NCBI GenBank assembly: GCA_947044365.1
Contig: OX345653.1
Location: 336,001 to 400,000, forward strand
Source of the DNA: Petrosia ficiformis
Lineage: Eukaryota > Porifera > Demospongiae > Haplosclerida > Petrosiidae
DNA length: 64,000 bases
Direction of reading: 5' to 3'
This document shows, piece after piece, positions 11,001-23,794 of this stretch (its first letter is position 1; the number at the start of each line of letters is the position of its first letter). Made by a program: the position numbers and the translations under genes. The notes beneath the pieces were generated by a model. The model had not been told where the DNA came from and did no database searches. It was given only the letters and a program-made list of their open reading frames with translations.

Positions 11001-14000
11001 TATGTACGTTACAATTAACGCGCACATTGTAGCTAAAATTCTAAATCCCATTCTTCTGTCTTTAGCTTACTTTTATGGAGTAATTTATAAGCTTATTGAT
11101 GCCTCCAGTTCCATTGAGAGTGAAAACCAGTTCCACAGAAAGTTGAAAGCTGGAAAGCTAATATGCTAGTGAAAAGTGGGCATTGCCCGCGAGTGATTTA
11201 TCGATCAAACACAGGCTCATAATGTAGTAATTTCTTGCTCTAACTGCAGTAATAGCTATATCTAGATATCAAGAAAAGCTGTAGTGACTGTTAATCTTAC
11301 AGATGCTTTCAAGAAAAACTATCAAATTCATAATTGCGCATGCGCAGACACATGTGGTATTATCGCGTTACAAATTTTTTCATAATCGTTATCGCGATCG
11401 CCAAAAAATATCGCGATAATTGATAAATCGATATTATCGCTCAGCCCTAATACATAGATAGATAGATAGGAATAAAGATTTACCAAGTGATAATCCTTGA
11501 ACATGAAATTTGGTGGTTCTTTTGCAGCTGAAGGTAAATTATAAAAATTATAATTACAAATATCATGATTATGGTATATATATTGTATATATGTAACTAT
11601 GTACGTATGTTACAGTATGTATAATAACTATAACTGACTTGTAACGGGCTTCATACAGCCATATCGTCTAAAGAACAGACGACAATCATTACACAATATT
11701 GCTTTATCATTACCAGCATGATGCCAATTGGGAGATACTGTGGTTGAAAAGAAGAAGTACTCTATAATACATACGTGTTGTAACATTAACTAAATTACAG
11801 GTCTACTCAAATACAGTTAATACATGGAAAATGGCCAATAATAGGCAGTTGTATATAGTTAGTAATTAACACTAAAACGCTTTTACTAAACTTAATTTTT
11901 TTTTTATGGCCATCCCTACGATTGCTTTCCATGGGGTTCAAGGTATATACATATACATATTTATATGTTTGTGTCACTTGCGTGAGTATGTGTTGTAGTA
12001 TATGTAGTTAATAAATTTGCATCATTCCGCAGGGCTCGATCAATTAATGGGTGTAGCACGTAATAGAACGCATGCTCGAACTCAACAATCTACAGACCAG
12101 CAGGAAGAAAGCTACTTGTAGGCTTATGTAGAAACTTGAACTAATAGCTAGCTATTCTATCTGAAATATATTCCTAAAGTTCTACAAGATCCTTTAAAAA
12201 AGTAAGAAGAGTAGATAATCAAAGTAATAACTATAATGGGTTGTGTTCCAGGCATGAGAAAGTCAGCCATGATTACTGAATGTTGGACACCACAAAGCAA
12301 GGGATGCTTTTTTCTTTATATATCATGTTTAGTGTTTAGTAATCATAACTATATATAAAAGCGGTCACTGTTGTCATATCAAAACATGATTGATTGTAAT
12401 CTTATAAAGGTATTCATTTAGTGAGTAGGTTGCTGTACATGTATATATACAGAAGTACAACCTGTATAATGATTTGGATCAATTTCTTATTTGGTAATCA
12501 TTAAGTCAATATTGGAAATTGTAGCCATAATTATATTACTATATTATATTATACGCCAGTGATGGCTTCCTCCCTAGTATTGTATGTACACACCTATTGT
12601 GTTATATCACTCTACCAGCTGTTTTGTAGTGTTATTAAATCAAGTGTTTACAATGTTTGGTAACACAAAGTTGTAGTTATGAAATCAACAGTTATTTATT
12701 ATTACATGTACATAATATGGACTTGTACATGTGTACATACACATTCTGTACATGTGTACATTCACATGCTGTACATGTGTACATATATATACTGTACAGT
12801 GTACATACACATACTGTACAGTGTACATACATACACATACTGTACATGTGTACATTCACATGCTGTACATGTGTACATATACATACTGTACATGTGTACA
12901 TTCACATGCTGTACATGTGTACATATACATACTGTACAGTGTACATACACATACTGTACAGTGTACATACATACACATACTGTACATGTGTACATTCACA
13001 TGCTGTACATGTGTATATACACATACTGTACAGTGTACATACACATACTGTAGAGTGTACATACATACACATACTGTACATGTGTACATACACATACTGT
13101 ACATGTGTACATACATACACATACTGTACATGTGTACATACACATACTGTACATGTGTACATACACATACTGTACAGTGTACATACATACACATACTGTA
13201 CATGTGTACATACACATACTGTACAGTGTACATACATACACATACTGTACATGTGTACATACACATACTACAGATTCACAGACAGAAGAATGACTGTACA
13301 TGCATAAATGTACATACAAATTCGTACATGTGTACATACACATACATTATATTGATAGACAACACTTCCCATCAACAAATATAATAATTATCTCATTGAG
13401 ATATGGATATAATAATTACAAAACTTACCAGTTGAATAACAATGTCTACAGGCATGATAACTGTAACAAGTAAAATATTATTATAAACTCATGTACATAC
13501 ATATACATATATACATACATATATACATACACAGTGTTCTGCCCACAGTGGTCGGCACTGGTCGGGAATAACCACCTCTCAGATAAATTAACCACCTCTT
13601 AGATAAATTAACTACCTCTCACATAATACATATATAGGCTACTGAGACAGTTTAAGTATATACTGGATAAACAGTACTAAATGCATGTAGAATCCAACCA
13701 CCACTCTAAATATCCTGGGCAGAACACTGGATACATATATACATACATACATACATACATACATACATACATACATACCTACATACATACATACATACCT
13801 ACATACATACATACATACATACATACATACCTACATACATACATACATACATACATACATACCTACATACATACATATTACACATAGATACATACATACA
13901 TGTACTTAGTCGCATACACAAACACATACATGTACATACATATACACATACCTGAGACACTTTTCACTTTCCTCATTATCAACTTCATCTTCATCAGCAG

Positions 14001-16860
14001 AACTCAGATCAACTATGAAAATAGATAAGATATATGTAGTATAGATATACAATTAATTTATAATTATGTTGAAAATTGTATCTAGAGTAATACTCCTGGG
14101 AGATGATAATAAGCCTTCACACAAAGATTGTAAACAGTATGAATGATGTGTGTGTGTGGGTATGTGTGTGTGTGTGTGTGTGTGTATGTGTGTATGTATG
14201 ACTGTGTGTGCCAACTCCCTCGACACAATATTATAACATGATGAAACCATGCATGAATAAGCAATCCTTATTGAGATTTTAGTTGGCCAAAATATCTGTT
14301 ATTTGTGCATATAGTGGCACAAGATAGTAGTAGACAAAAAGATAATATAATTAAAAACATTAATTTATCACTTAAAAGGGTAGAATGTTATGATTCAACA
14401 ATGTTATGTAAAATTATTAATGTAAACAACATATTAGGATTAGATTTGATGCTTGTGTGCTCAAACTAAATGAATTTCATGAGTAGACAGTCATATACAC
14501 ATTGACTGAGTAGTGACAGTAATATTAGCACTGTTTACAAATGTAAGTATCACTGTAATGTAATGCACTGTGAGTTAAATGATTAAAACTGTAAATAGGA
14601 AAATGAGTACTTCACTGAAACTATTCTAATATTATCACAAATTCAATTTTGATAAAGTATACTATGCTAAAGATGGTCACTAAATCAGCTGTGTATAATG
14701 TACTGAGAAGTACATGAGGCAACTCTCATTTTCATTTTTCCATTGCCTCAGGTGTCTTTCTTTCTTTCTACATCTCTTGAAACATCATGCTTATCAATAC
14801 TCAACAAACATGATCATGTTCACGTTACACACTAGAGTATGTGGTTCCCATGGAAACATTGTAAAGTTTCTATGACAACCTCTTAATATTACAATTACTA
14901 CAGGATTACGTCATTGTTCTAGACAGTCAGCTTGTTATTCATGCAGTTTCTATTTATAGTAGCAAACAGTTTCTATTTACAGTTACATGAAGAAACTTAC
15001 TGAATTCTCTCTCAGGACTTGCTTCAGGGGGTTTGATTATACTTCTACTCATTCGAATATGAGTCTGTTTACGTTGTTTACGAGTATTACGTGAAGATAT
15101 TCCAGCGTTAGTCTTTTTCCAGTAATAATAATACTCAATCAACTCGTGCTATAGGTAAGGTAATACATATGTACTATGTATGTGTGTTGGGTTAGTATAA
15201 TAATAATATTACTCAATTAACTGTGCTATAGGTAAGGTAATACGATTAGAATAATAATACTCAATTAACTCATGCCATAGGTAAGGTAATAGGAATGTAT
15301 AATGTATGCGTGTCGGGTTAGATTATGTTTATTATTGACATGAGGTATTCACATGTTAGTTGTGTGATGTTTATAGGGATAGCTATTAGGATCACACTAT
15401 GCTGATATTATCCTATGTAAGTGTGTGTTGTGATGACTCACAATTTCCTTATTTGGAAGTAGTTCTTTTTTAATCTTGTGAAAGTTCTTACCAAATTGAC
15501 GCATACCTTTCGCAAACAGCAACTACAGATAGATAGATAGATAGATAGATAGATGTACACAGATGTTCTCAATGTAGTATAGCCAGTTAATGAGATATTA
15601 ATGTAACAGTTTTCATTGCATTATTCATACAGTCACACAGTATATTTAGAATGATAATTAATCACATGATATTGCATAATTAATCACATGATATTGCATA
15701 ATTGATTAAAATTGAATTTCTGTTTATAATGATTTAAAGTACAAGTATAATTATAATTAGTTATGTAGGTGGCAAACAAACATGTATTTATAAAGACATG
15801 TAATCATAAGATACATGTAGATAGTATGAAAGTTAAATATCACTTTCATTACAGAGCTGATTGTGTGACTATCTCAATATATAAATTAAGTTGGATATCT
15901 CACCGAATACTCCTTACTCCAGTTCTTCTTGTGATGAAGACGTCCTACAATAGGTTTCTTTATCAGTTCTACGGTACTTTTTTCGGTTTCGTAGTTATTT
16001 TTATGAAGCTATAGAGTAAAGAAGAAGTTGAAATATTAAACATTGCTTGTGTCCCATGTATAGAGATATAAATGATGATAATATTTGTAAACTAACCACA
16101 TCAAAAGCATATTGAGTTGTTTCATCAGAAGAGGCAGCCTATGAACAGAAAGATTACAACTTAATTCATAACACGTGGGTATTGAATGCTTATATTAGTG
16201 ATTATCACATAATGTTTCTCATATGAATATTATTACTATAATAAACATCACTTAGGTATTATATCTATCTGTAATATAAGCTATAAGTTTCAGTTTAATG
16301 CCTAAACACAACAGTTATAGGATATGTTAATTCACAAAGATAGCACCAGCTTGGTGACAAATCAAAACTTTCAATGATTATTTCAGAATATGAAACCATT
16401 TGATAACACATGACTGCACTATAGTATCCTGGAAGCCCATTATATATTTTAATTTCACACATCTCCGTAAAGAGGGGGTTGTTTTTGGGTGTATATATAT
16501 AACAGAGACACAATACATGTCATCATTAAGCATTAGTTAGTTATCATACCACAGAGGAAATTAGTACATATTCTATGAAAATACAAAATTAGTTATCTAT
16601 AATATGATATGACTATACAACTCTGTGTACCTCAACTAAGGTTACAACTCCAATCAAAATATTTACAAAATACATGATATAGTGGGTATATATAATAATA
16701 CTTATCATTATACATATACATACAGTGTACTTGCATATAAATACATACATGTACATACATACATACATAGCTACATATATAGCTACATACATACATACCA
16801 TACATACATATATACATACATACATACATGTACATACATACATACATACATACATACATG

Positions 16861-16894
<34 letters not shown>

Positions 16895-17013
16895 CATACC
16901 ATACATACATATATACATACATACATACATGTACATACATACATACCATGCATACATACATACATACATACATACATACATGTACATATATACATACCAT
17001 GCATACATATATA

Positions 17014-17047
<34 letters not shown>

Positions 17048-20000
17048 CATACCATACATACATATATACATACATACATACATGTACATACATACATACA
17101 TACATACATACATGTACATATATACATACATACATACATGCATACATACATACATACATACATACATACATACATACATACATACATACATACATACATA
17201 CATACATACATACATACATACATACATACCATATAACCATCTCTCATTAGTCCATTCATAAATAAACCAGCGTGAAGTGCAATACTCCTATATATGAATA
17301 AAAGAATGAATTGTGGTGACAGATGGAGTGCATTCAGAAGGAGGGGGATATTATCTATACATGTGTAAGTACATGTATTAATTCTTGGAATATGAATGCA
17401 TTTTTAAAATAAAGGCTAGGAAAACCCACACTATGAATATTAAGTAGCCACAAATATTTCTTATTCATAACTTCATTAATGGTGATGTGATATTATATCG
17501 CAAGTCAGCATTTCATGGGATAGGAATGATAATATTATCACTAATATAAGTGTATATGTTTGTAATTACATTACATACAGGGTTTGTAAATAGCACATGT
17601 ACATGTATGTCAGTACATGTACATTGTACATGTATGTAAGTACATGTTTTACATTAGCGAATGGTACACGGTGAATAGTACATGTACATGTATGTAAATA
17701 CTTGTATTACAATAGTGAATAGTACATGTATTACAATAGTGAATAGTACATGGTGAATAGTACATGTATTACAATAGTGAATAGTACATGGTGAATAGTA
17801 CGTGTACATGTATGTAAATACTTGTATTACAATAGTGAATAGTACATGGTGAATAGTACATGTATTACAATAGTGAATAGTACATGGTGAATAGTACGTG
17901 TACATGTATGTAAGTACATGTGTTACAATAGTGAATAGTACAATGTACATGTGTTACAATGGTGATTAGCATGTCTGTATAACAATTACCTTGCAACACG
18001 AAGGTATGTCAGGAGATTGTCATCATCTATTCCAGGGAGCCATACCTGAATAAGAGATAGACAATACAGATAAAAGGAATTTTGAACTGGCATTGATTAT
18101 GAGAAAATGCATTATATAAACTGTTAAAACCAACTAAGGATGAACTTAACCAAGCAATACACATCGGGGAGGAGAGTCCATTTATATTACATGTACCACA
18201 AATATAACAAGTCTCTTAGACTGAGGATGGACATGAAAAGGAGATAGGTTGGACTTCAAGCATTACCAAGAGTCATACCACTTTTACACCATTAGTATAG
18301 TCATTAAGAGGCTTTTAGTTGTAATTAATGAATGACCACTTCTATTGTATATATATAGTTTAGTTAACTGAAACTGGCAATGCTGAGAACTGTATTCTTA
18401 CCAATTCCTCTGATCCGGTTAGCCTATCTTCACTTGTATTATATCGATCAATTAGTGTCTTCGTTTCATCTTCTTCTTCCTTTTTTATGTCAGTTTTTTG
18501 TATTGAATTAGACTCAGTACTAATCACTAGATCTGGTAAAACAGCCTACAGAGGGTAATATTATAGTTATCATAATGTAACCTAGCCACACAGGCTGTAA
18601 AACATTTAATTGTTGTAGTAGTTGATAACACAACAGTGTGGACACCCAATCCCACACTGATAACATAATTAAATAGCCTGTGGGGCCAATCAAATTTACA
18701 CTCTTGAATGGAGATGTACAGGAAGTGATAATGTGTCAATACAAACAACTATATATGTAAATGATACAGGAAATGACTCTACTAGAATATATCATAATAT
18801 CACAGGAAGTGACTCATATCATACTTTACTCTAATAATCATACGAAAATGGTGTGGGCCTGGGTGATAACAGCTCAACAATGTGCTCTAATACAATACTA
18901 CTATTATAAACTATACAGTAATTATAATAATGTCATATTCGCAAACACGTCTATATTTGACAAAAGTTCAATTGGAATTTGTATAGTAAGGAAGGGTTAA
19001 TCTAGAGATGGCAGCTGAGGGTCCTTGGCTAGCATCTATAGTATTTGTTTGGTTATGTACATATTGTGGTATTTTATTTGGTTAGAGATGAAAGATATGG
19101 AATAATTAGGCTGAAACACACGTGCATGTTTTTACCTGTTGACTTTGAGGTATAATAGAAAACTCATCCATTTTAGTGAGTCGTCTGTAGAAAGTAATAA
19201 TTGTTTTATACATACATACATGTATACAAACATACATAAATTATACGCATAAATACATACATACATACATACATACATACATACAATGTACATACATGTA
19301 CAAACATACATACACACATACATACATACATGTACATACATACATACATACATACAGTACATACATACATACGTACATACATACATACATACATACATAC
19401 ATACATACATACATTATACATACATGCATGTACATACATACATACATACATACATACATACATACATACATACACATACATACATACATACATGTACATA
19501 CATACATACATACATACATACATAAATACATACATACATACATACATGCATGTACATACATACATACATACATGCATACATACGTACATACATACATGTA
19601 CATACATACATACATACATACATACATACATGCATGTACATACATACATACATGTATACATACGTACATACATACATGTACATACATACATACATACATG
19701 CATACATACGTACATACATACATGTACATACATACATATATGTTGTTTTTCACTACTTATTCAACTTTCAAAAAATCAAAACTAATTAATACTAAAGTGT
19801 GCAATACAGTGACTGAATTATTTTGGGACATAACCAAAACTGTTTAAATATTATCAAAATTGGATTTTTAGTGTAATTGCTGTAATGTGTGTAATAAAAG
19901 TAACAGGTGCTATACTATGTGTGTAATACATAATAGTTTCATTGTGGTTATGAGTTTGTCAACTGATATCTGTGAAACATGTATCATCATGCTATAGACT

Positions 20001-20199
20001 AACTCACTATAGATAATGTACTGTTTATCAAAAGAAGTAGGCAGTCAATATTGTTTAGAGACAAAATATTGAGAGAGCTGTAATTTCGCATACCTTGATT
20101 CTGGTTTATATCCATGTTGATAAAAGAAATGGTCATTATTAGTTATATACTCAGAAAGATTTTTGATATCAACAAATTCTTTCACTTCACATTTTCCCC

Positions 20200-20246
<47 letters not shown>

Positions 20247-21409
20247 ACAGAAAGAGACAGAGAGATGATTGATTATACATGTACATGTATGTCTACAAAC
20301 ATTTACATGTAATTGTAAACCATTGCCATCTGTCTCAATACGCCCCATAAATGCCATAACACAATAAATACATCCCACATTTCATTGATCGTGAATCTAT
20401 TTAAACCCTACCACAGACCAAACCACCTGATATGATAAAACAACTTGTGAATATTATTAGACGTCTTCTCAATGAATTTTTGTGTATAATAACACGCACC
20501 ATTACAGCATTTCAAAAGAATGGAATAATAAAACAATTAGAATAGCTTTCCTAGAAAACACAGACAAACAAGTAATAAGACCTTGTATTGATTACTGATG
20601 AAATACATTGTGTGTAATTCAATTATCTTTTTAAAGGCTATCATAACAGTTTAACATTATCTATCATTTGTCTTAATGCACACAAACATACTAAAACATG
20701 TAACTAATGGATCATGTACAATGAGACAGATGTGGTCAGTCTGTGTTTAGATCTTTTCCAACTTTCAATGACACAAACTATAAGTAAATTTAGAGTGTTA
20801 CTAAAATCATGATTTTGTCACAAAGGGGGAAGAAGCTTAGTTCATTATCTGTACATAACTGATAACATTATATATAATAGATATATTATGTTTTGAAACA
20901 TTGAGAAAATATTTATGATATGTTGACTTATTAGTGTGTCTGTTGAATTTAATTTGTCTAATACATTACATATATACATGTGTATGAGTATGTGGGTGCC
21001 AAGAAACCCTTTGATACACAATATGACATATATGTTCAAAGGAGTTTCAGATCCCTGGAGTAATTATAATAGTTAATTAGAGATAGCAGATCAAACCAGT
21101 TTTCTATGTGGGCTATGTCACCATAGTAAGTGTTTGGTACACATAGTATGAATAATGACACTTGTTAGTTGCTAGCTAGCTGTGTAAAACGTGACCTTAA
21201 CTGGTAGTATAATACATTATGAAGCTATCATGAGGTTTACTGTCCACCCAGCTAAAAGACTATATACATGTATGTTACATGTACACATTATCAAAAAGAA
21301 ATTGACTTGCACTTTATATTAGAAGTATGTATGTATCTATGTACGTATGTATGTATGAATGTATGTATGTATGTATGTATGTATATATGTATGTAAGTAT
21401 GTATGTATG

Positions 21410-21443
<34 letters not shown>

Positions 21444-23794
21444 TGTATGTATGTATGTATATATGTATGTATGTACATGTATGTATGTATGTATGTATGT
21501 ATGTATATATGTGTGTATGTATGTATGTATGTATGTATGTATGTATATATGTATGTATGTTGTATGTATGTACATGTATGTATGTATGTATGTATGTATG
21601 TATGTATGTATGTATGTATGTATGTTATATTATGGATACATTATGTATGTACATGTATGAATATGCATTTCATATCCATAATTATGTTGAAATACATGTA
21701 ATTGTTGTGCATATGTTAGTGTAATGAACCATATATTGTGTCTTATCTAACTATTAAATGGAATGGAATACAGATTGTGAGCCTAAACATACTAACTCCC
21801 ATTTAAATATCTAACATTCCTGTTGTAAATAATACAATATCAGATATCACATGATCATTGGATACATACAATGTTGTATTTACCTAAAAAGAGCAGCAGG
21901 ATGTGTGTCAATATTAAAAGCAGCAAACAGCTCCCTGTCCTTTATACCTGATAGTTCAAAGACACTAGCATCTGGACCTGAATGTATGTATAATTGAGTT
22001 AATTATGCATGCAATACATTGTACTGGGGTCGCCCTCTTTGGGTGTTGTTTACTTAGCAGGTATACAATCATATCAATTTTTATAATCACTTTTTACAGA
22101 CTAAAGCTATTCACAATACAATTTGCAAATAATGAAATATATTATGTAACTTTGTATAACACCATGTAAGACACGTTAGTTACTTGATGTCTTTATGCAT
22201 CTTGAATGCTCATAAACACTTTGTTGTAGTAATTTGAGTGTACTTCTACATAGTAGCTTACATGAGTAATATTATATCTGTAACTAGTGGTTTGCTGTAA
22301 TGTGATGATGAGTGATGATTTTACAAATAAGGCATAGTAAGAATGATAAATGTAACCATATTAACAAAAATACAAATTGAGTAACACAAGATTAGATAGT
22401 ATGTAACTGCAAGTGCTGTAATCAAATAGAACAATTAATATATTCAATCAACAGATAGATAGTGTTGTAAATATTTAGTCCGTGCAGGATGTATGAATCA
22501 GGAATCATAGTAGCTTAATGATGCTACAAATGGCTTCTGTTGTAGGAGCACAATACATGTTATGAGTTATAATAACTAATGAAATATATATAAAATTTGA
22601 GAAGGCCAATATTTAACATTAGTTAATAAATAACATGAGGTTAATTACATGTGGACTAATGAGTATTGCGTAAAATTTATTTAATGACAGCTGGTCTCAC
22701 AGTGCCATTACGACACAAACCTTTTTTTCGATCTTCCATTAATAAACTATAGACAGCCTCTGGAAGCTCTGTCACTCTATAAAACCATTTAACTTCAGCT
22801 ATCACAGATTCTTTACGGGCCTATTAAGGATAAGAAGGAAGGGGTGGATTCACATGTATATTATATTATGCATGAGATTTTGGGACGTTCAATAAACCAC
22901 AGTTGATATAAGGGAGGTATATTACTACTCTACATTATTGAAAGTTATGAAACTAAATTTGGCTGAATTGAAAGAGATTACAAATAGAATTTTGAATGTT
23001 TATGCAACTAGAAAAGTAAACAACAGACTTTTCATATGATGATATCATTAATAGTAAAGGTAATGTTTGTTTTACAATCAATTGACACATTTAAAATCAT
23101 TAGCATTGAGGTGCTGTTAACAATATGTCAGATATCTTTAGAGGAAGTGCAAATATGTAAAAGTGTATCTTAGAAAATTAGACAGGAAATAGTATAAGTT
23201 TGTTTGTTATAGTAATAAATGACCTCTAGATTTTATTGTGAAATCATACTTATCAAATGGAAAATCAAAAATAATAAACATACCATTTTGAAACTACGAA
23301 TAATGCAGATGTGATAGGGTAGATCGGGTTGTTGACTATCGACGTATGCGAAATCTAAGAGAGGAGAAATAAATAGTATTAAACCATGAATAAAATAATT
23401 TTGAAATTTGAAAGACAAATACATAGATAAGTGCAACAGAAGGTATCACACACTATTATATAACCCAAAATTAATATCATCATGAATAAGAAATACAATT
23501 TAATATTGACTTACCACCAGGCTTATACAACTCCCCAGAGTCTGAAGTAAAGAATATTGGTTGGTCTGGAGGTGATTGGTGTCGAAGTGACTTTCTACCA
23601 CCACTTTTATTAGAAACTTTCTTAGATTGAGCAACTTTTGTTGGCTGTTTTCTTCCAAGTTGACTGTTCTTTGTCTTTCGTCCTCTTGCTTGCTGTGGGC
23701 TCGATTTGGCATGATTATTTGAGGCAGTTGCATTTGAAGTCCCCATATTTCTGTTTCTTCTCCCCCTTCTCTTGTCTCCTCCTTTCTTAGGCAT
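7979..23794 (-). CDS. RERE: Atrophin/RERE-type transcriptional corepressor (22 exons, 1118 aa)
   Basis: Exons on the minus strand: 23515-23794, 23284-23354, 22721-22820, 21884-21977, 20094-20198, 19136-19184, 18402-18545, 17990-18045, 17230-17287, 16097-16138, 15904-16008, 15442-15522, 15001-15148, 13952-14012, 13429-13460, 11639-11737, 11484-11527, 10558-10672, 10262-10476, 9697-9884, 9346-9541, 7979-9052. They sum to 3357 nt in one frame. Domains in order: a basic Lys/Arg/Gly-rich N-terminus; BAH (about 78-205: GELYKPGDFAYVD, PYHICIIRSFK); ELM2 (about 222-333, split by an acidic insert; WLPGIDDDNLLTYLR); SANT (about 361-408: FAKGMRQFGKNFHKI, YYYYWKKT); a GATA-type finger C469-x2-C472-x18-C491-x2-C494 with NWHHAGNDKAILC; EPPNFMFK; an acidic Ser-rich stretch; the atrophin motif CARTDL near 738; and a Gln/His-rich tail. 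RERE and fly Atrophin are nuclear corepressors that recruit HDAC1/2. The C-terminus is shorter and more Gln-rich than in vertebrates. Confidence 0.9.
9151..9318. repeat. 47-bp tandem repeat, about 3.5 copies (atrophin last intron)
   Basis: The phrase CTCTGTTTTGTAATCATGG recurs at about 9154, 9201, 9248 and 9295, a constant 47-bp period with very little divergence. It lies in the intron between exons 21 and 22. Confidence 0.9.
9582..9625. repeat. (GTAT)n microsatellite
   Basis: About ten GTAT units in the intron between atrophin exons 20 and 21. Confidence 0.9.
9965..10190. repeat. GT/GTAT-rich low-complexity tract
   Basis: Irregular runs of TGTG, TGTA and TGTATG in the intron between atrophin exons 19 and 20. 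Confidence 0.8.
10785..10908. repeat. (TA)n and (GATA)n microsatellites
   Basis: Alternating TA/TATG tracts followed by about six GATA units. This simple sequence is the insertion site of the MITE that follows. Confidence 0.85.
10917..11449. mobile_element. Non-autonomous hAT-type transposon (MITE), 533 bp
   Basis: The element begins TAGGGCTGAGCGATA and ends TATCGCTCAGCCCTA, near-perfect terminal inverted repeats. It is flanked by a perfect 8-bp direct repeat, ATACATAG, at 10909-10916 and 11450-11457. An 8-bp target-site duplication and TAGGG-type ends are characteristic of the hAT superfamily. The subterminal parts are rich in ATCGCGATA motifs and also fold back on each other. The interior has no transposase-like frame, so it would depend on an autonomous relative. 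It sits in the intron between atrophin exons 17 and 18. Confidence 0.9.
11780..11895 (+). repeat. Dispersed repeat family, copy A
   Basis: It shares the ordered phrases AACTAAATTACA(A/G)GTCTACT, AAAATTGGCCAATAAT-like and CTTTTA(C/G)TAA with the copies at 47735-47895 and 49140-49350 and, in reverse orientation, at 25255 onward. No coding potential. It lies in an atrophin intron. Confidence 0.6.
12722..13275. repeat. TGTACATGTGTACATACACA-type minisatellite
   Basis: A variable-unit array (about 22-26 bp) built from the self-complementary core GTACATGTGTAC and CATACACATACT. Because it lacks stop-forming triplets it is open in several frames on both strands, giving long Cys/Tyr/Thr/His-rich pseudo-proteins. 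It lies in the intron between atrophin exons 15 and 16. Confidence 0.92.
13735..13880. repeat. (ATAC)n microsatellite
   Basis: About 35 ATAC units with periodic ACCT interruptions, in the intron between atrophin exons 14 and 15. Confidence 0.93.
15121..15292 (-). repeat. Triplicated acceptor/exon-13 start of the atrophin gene
   Basis: The first 30-odd bases of exon 13 plus its acceptor (on the minus strand CTATAGCACGAGTTGATTG) are repeated as degraded copies at about 15199-15243 and 15249-15292, just upstream of the real exon. The copies keep an ATAG acceptor-like sequence. Confidence 0.7.
16740..17229. repeat. (ATAC)n microsatellite abutting atrophin exon 9 donor
   Basis: Nearly 500 bp of ACAT/ATAC units with ATGTAC and ATAT interruptions. 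On the gene strand it reads GTATGTATG starting at the first base of the intron after exon 9 (17230-17287). Confidence 0.93.
17590..17960. repeat. TACATG/TACAATAGTGAATAG minisatellite
   Basis: Compound tandem repeat of TACATGTATTACAATAGTGA and ATAGTACATGGTGA units, in the intron between atrophin exons 8 and 9. Confidence 0.88.
19205..19740. repeat. (ATAC)n/ATGTAC microsatellite
   Basis: About 530 bp of ACAT units with CATGTACATAC and GCATGTAC variants, in the intron between atrophin exons 5 and 6. Confidence 0.93.
20199..20241 (-). repeat. (CT)n tract serving as polypyrimidine tract of atrophin exon 5
   Basis: On the plus strand this is (AG)n. On the gene strand about 20 CT units run straight into the CTAG acceptor of exon 5 (20094-20198), with no other sequence in between. 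Confidence 0.85.
21325..21625. repeat. (GTAT)n microsatellite
   Basis: About 300 bp of GTAT units with TATATGT and GTACATGT interruptions, in the intron between atrophin exons 4 and 5. Confidence 0.93.

Noticed and set aside
12657..13384. Long overlapping reading frames on both strands rich in Cys, Tyr, Thr, His and Val
   Set aside because: They arise from a GTACATGTGTACATAC repeat that lacks stop triplets in several frames; no non-repetitive protein features.
16613..17261. Reading frames of up to 204 codons made of MYVC or THTYI repeats (also near 19300, 21400, 35000, 41200, 62800 and 63700)
   Set aside because: Pure translation of ATAC/GTAT microsatellites on both strands; not genes.
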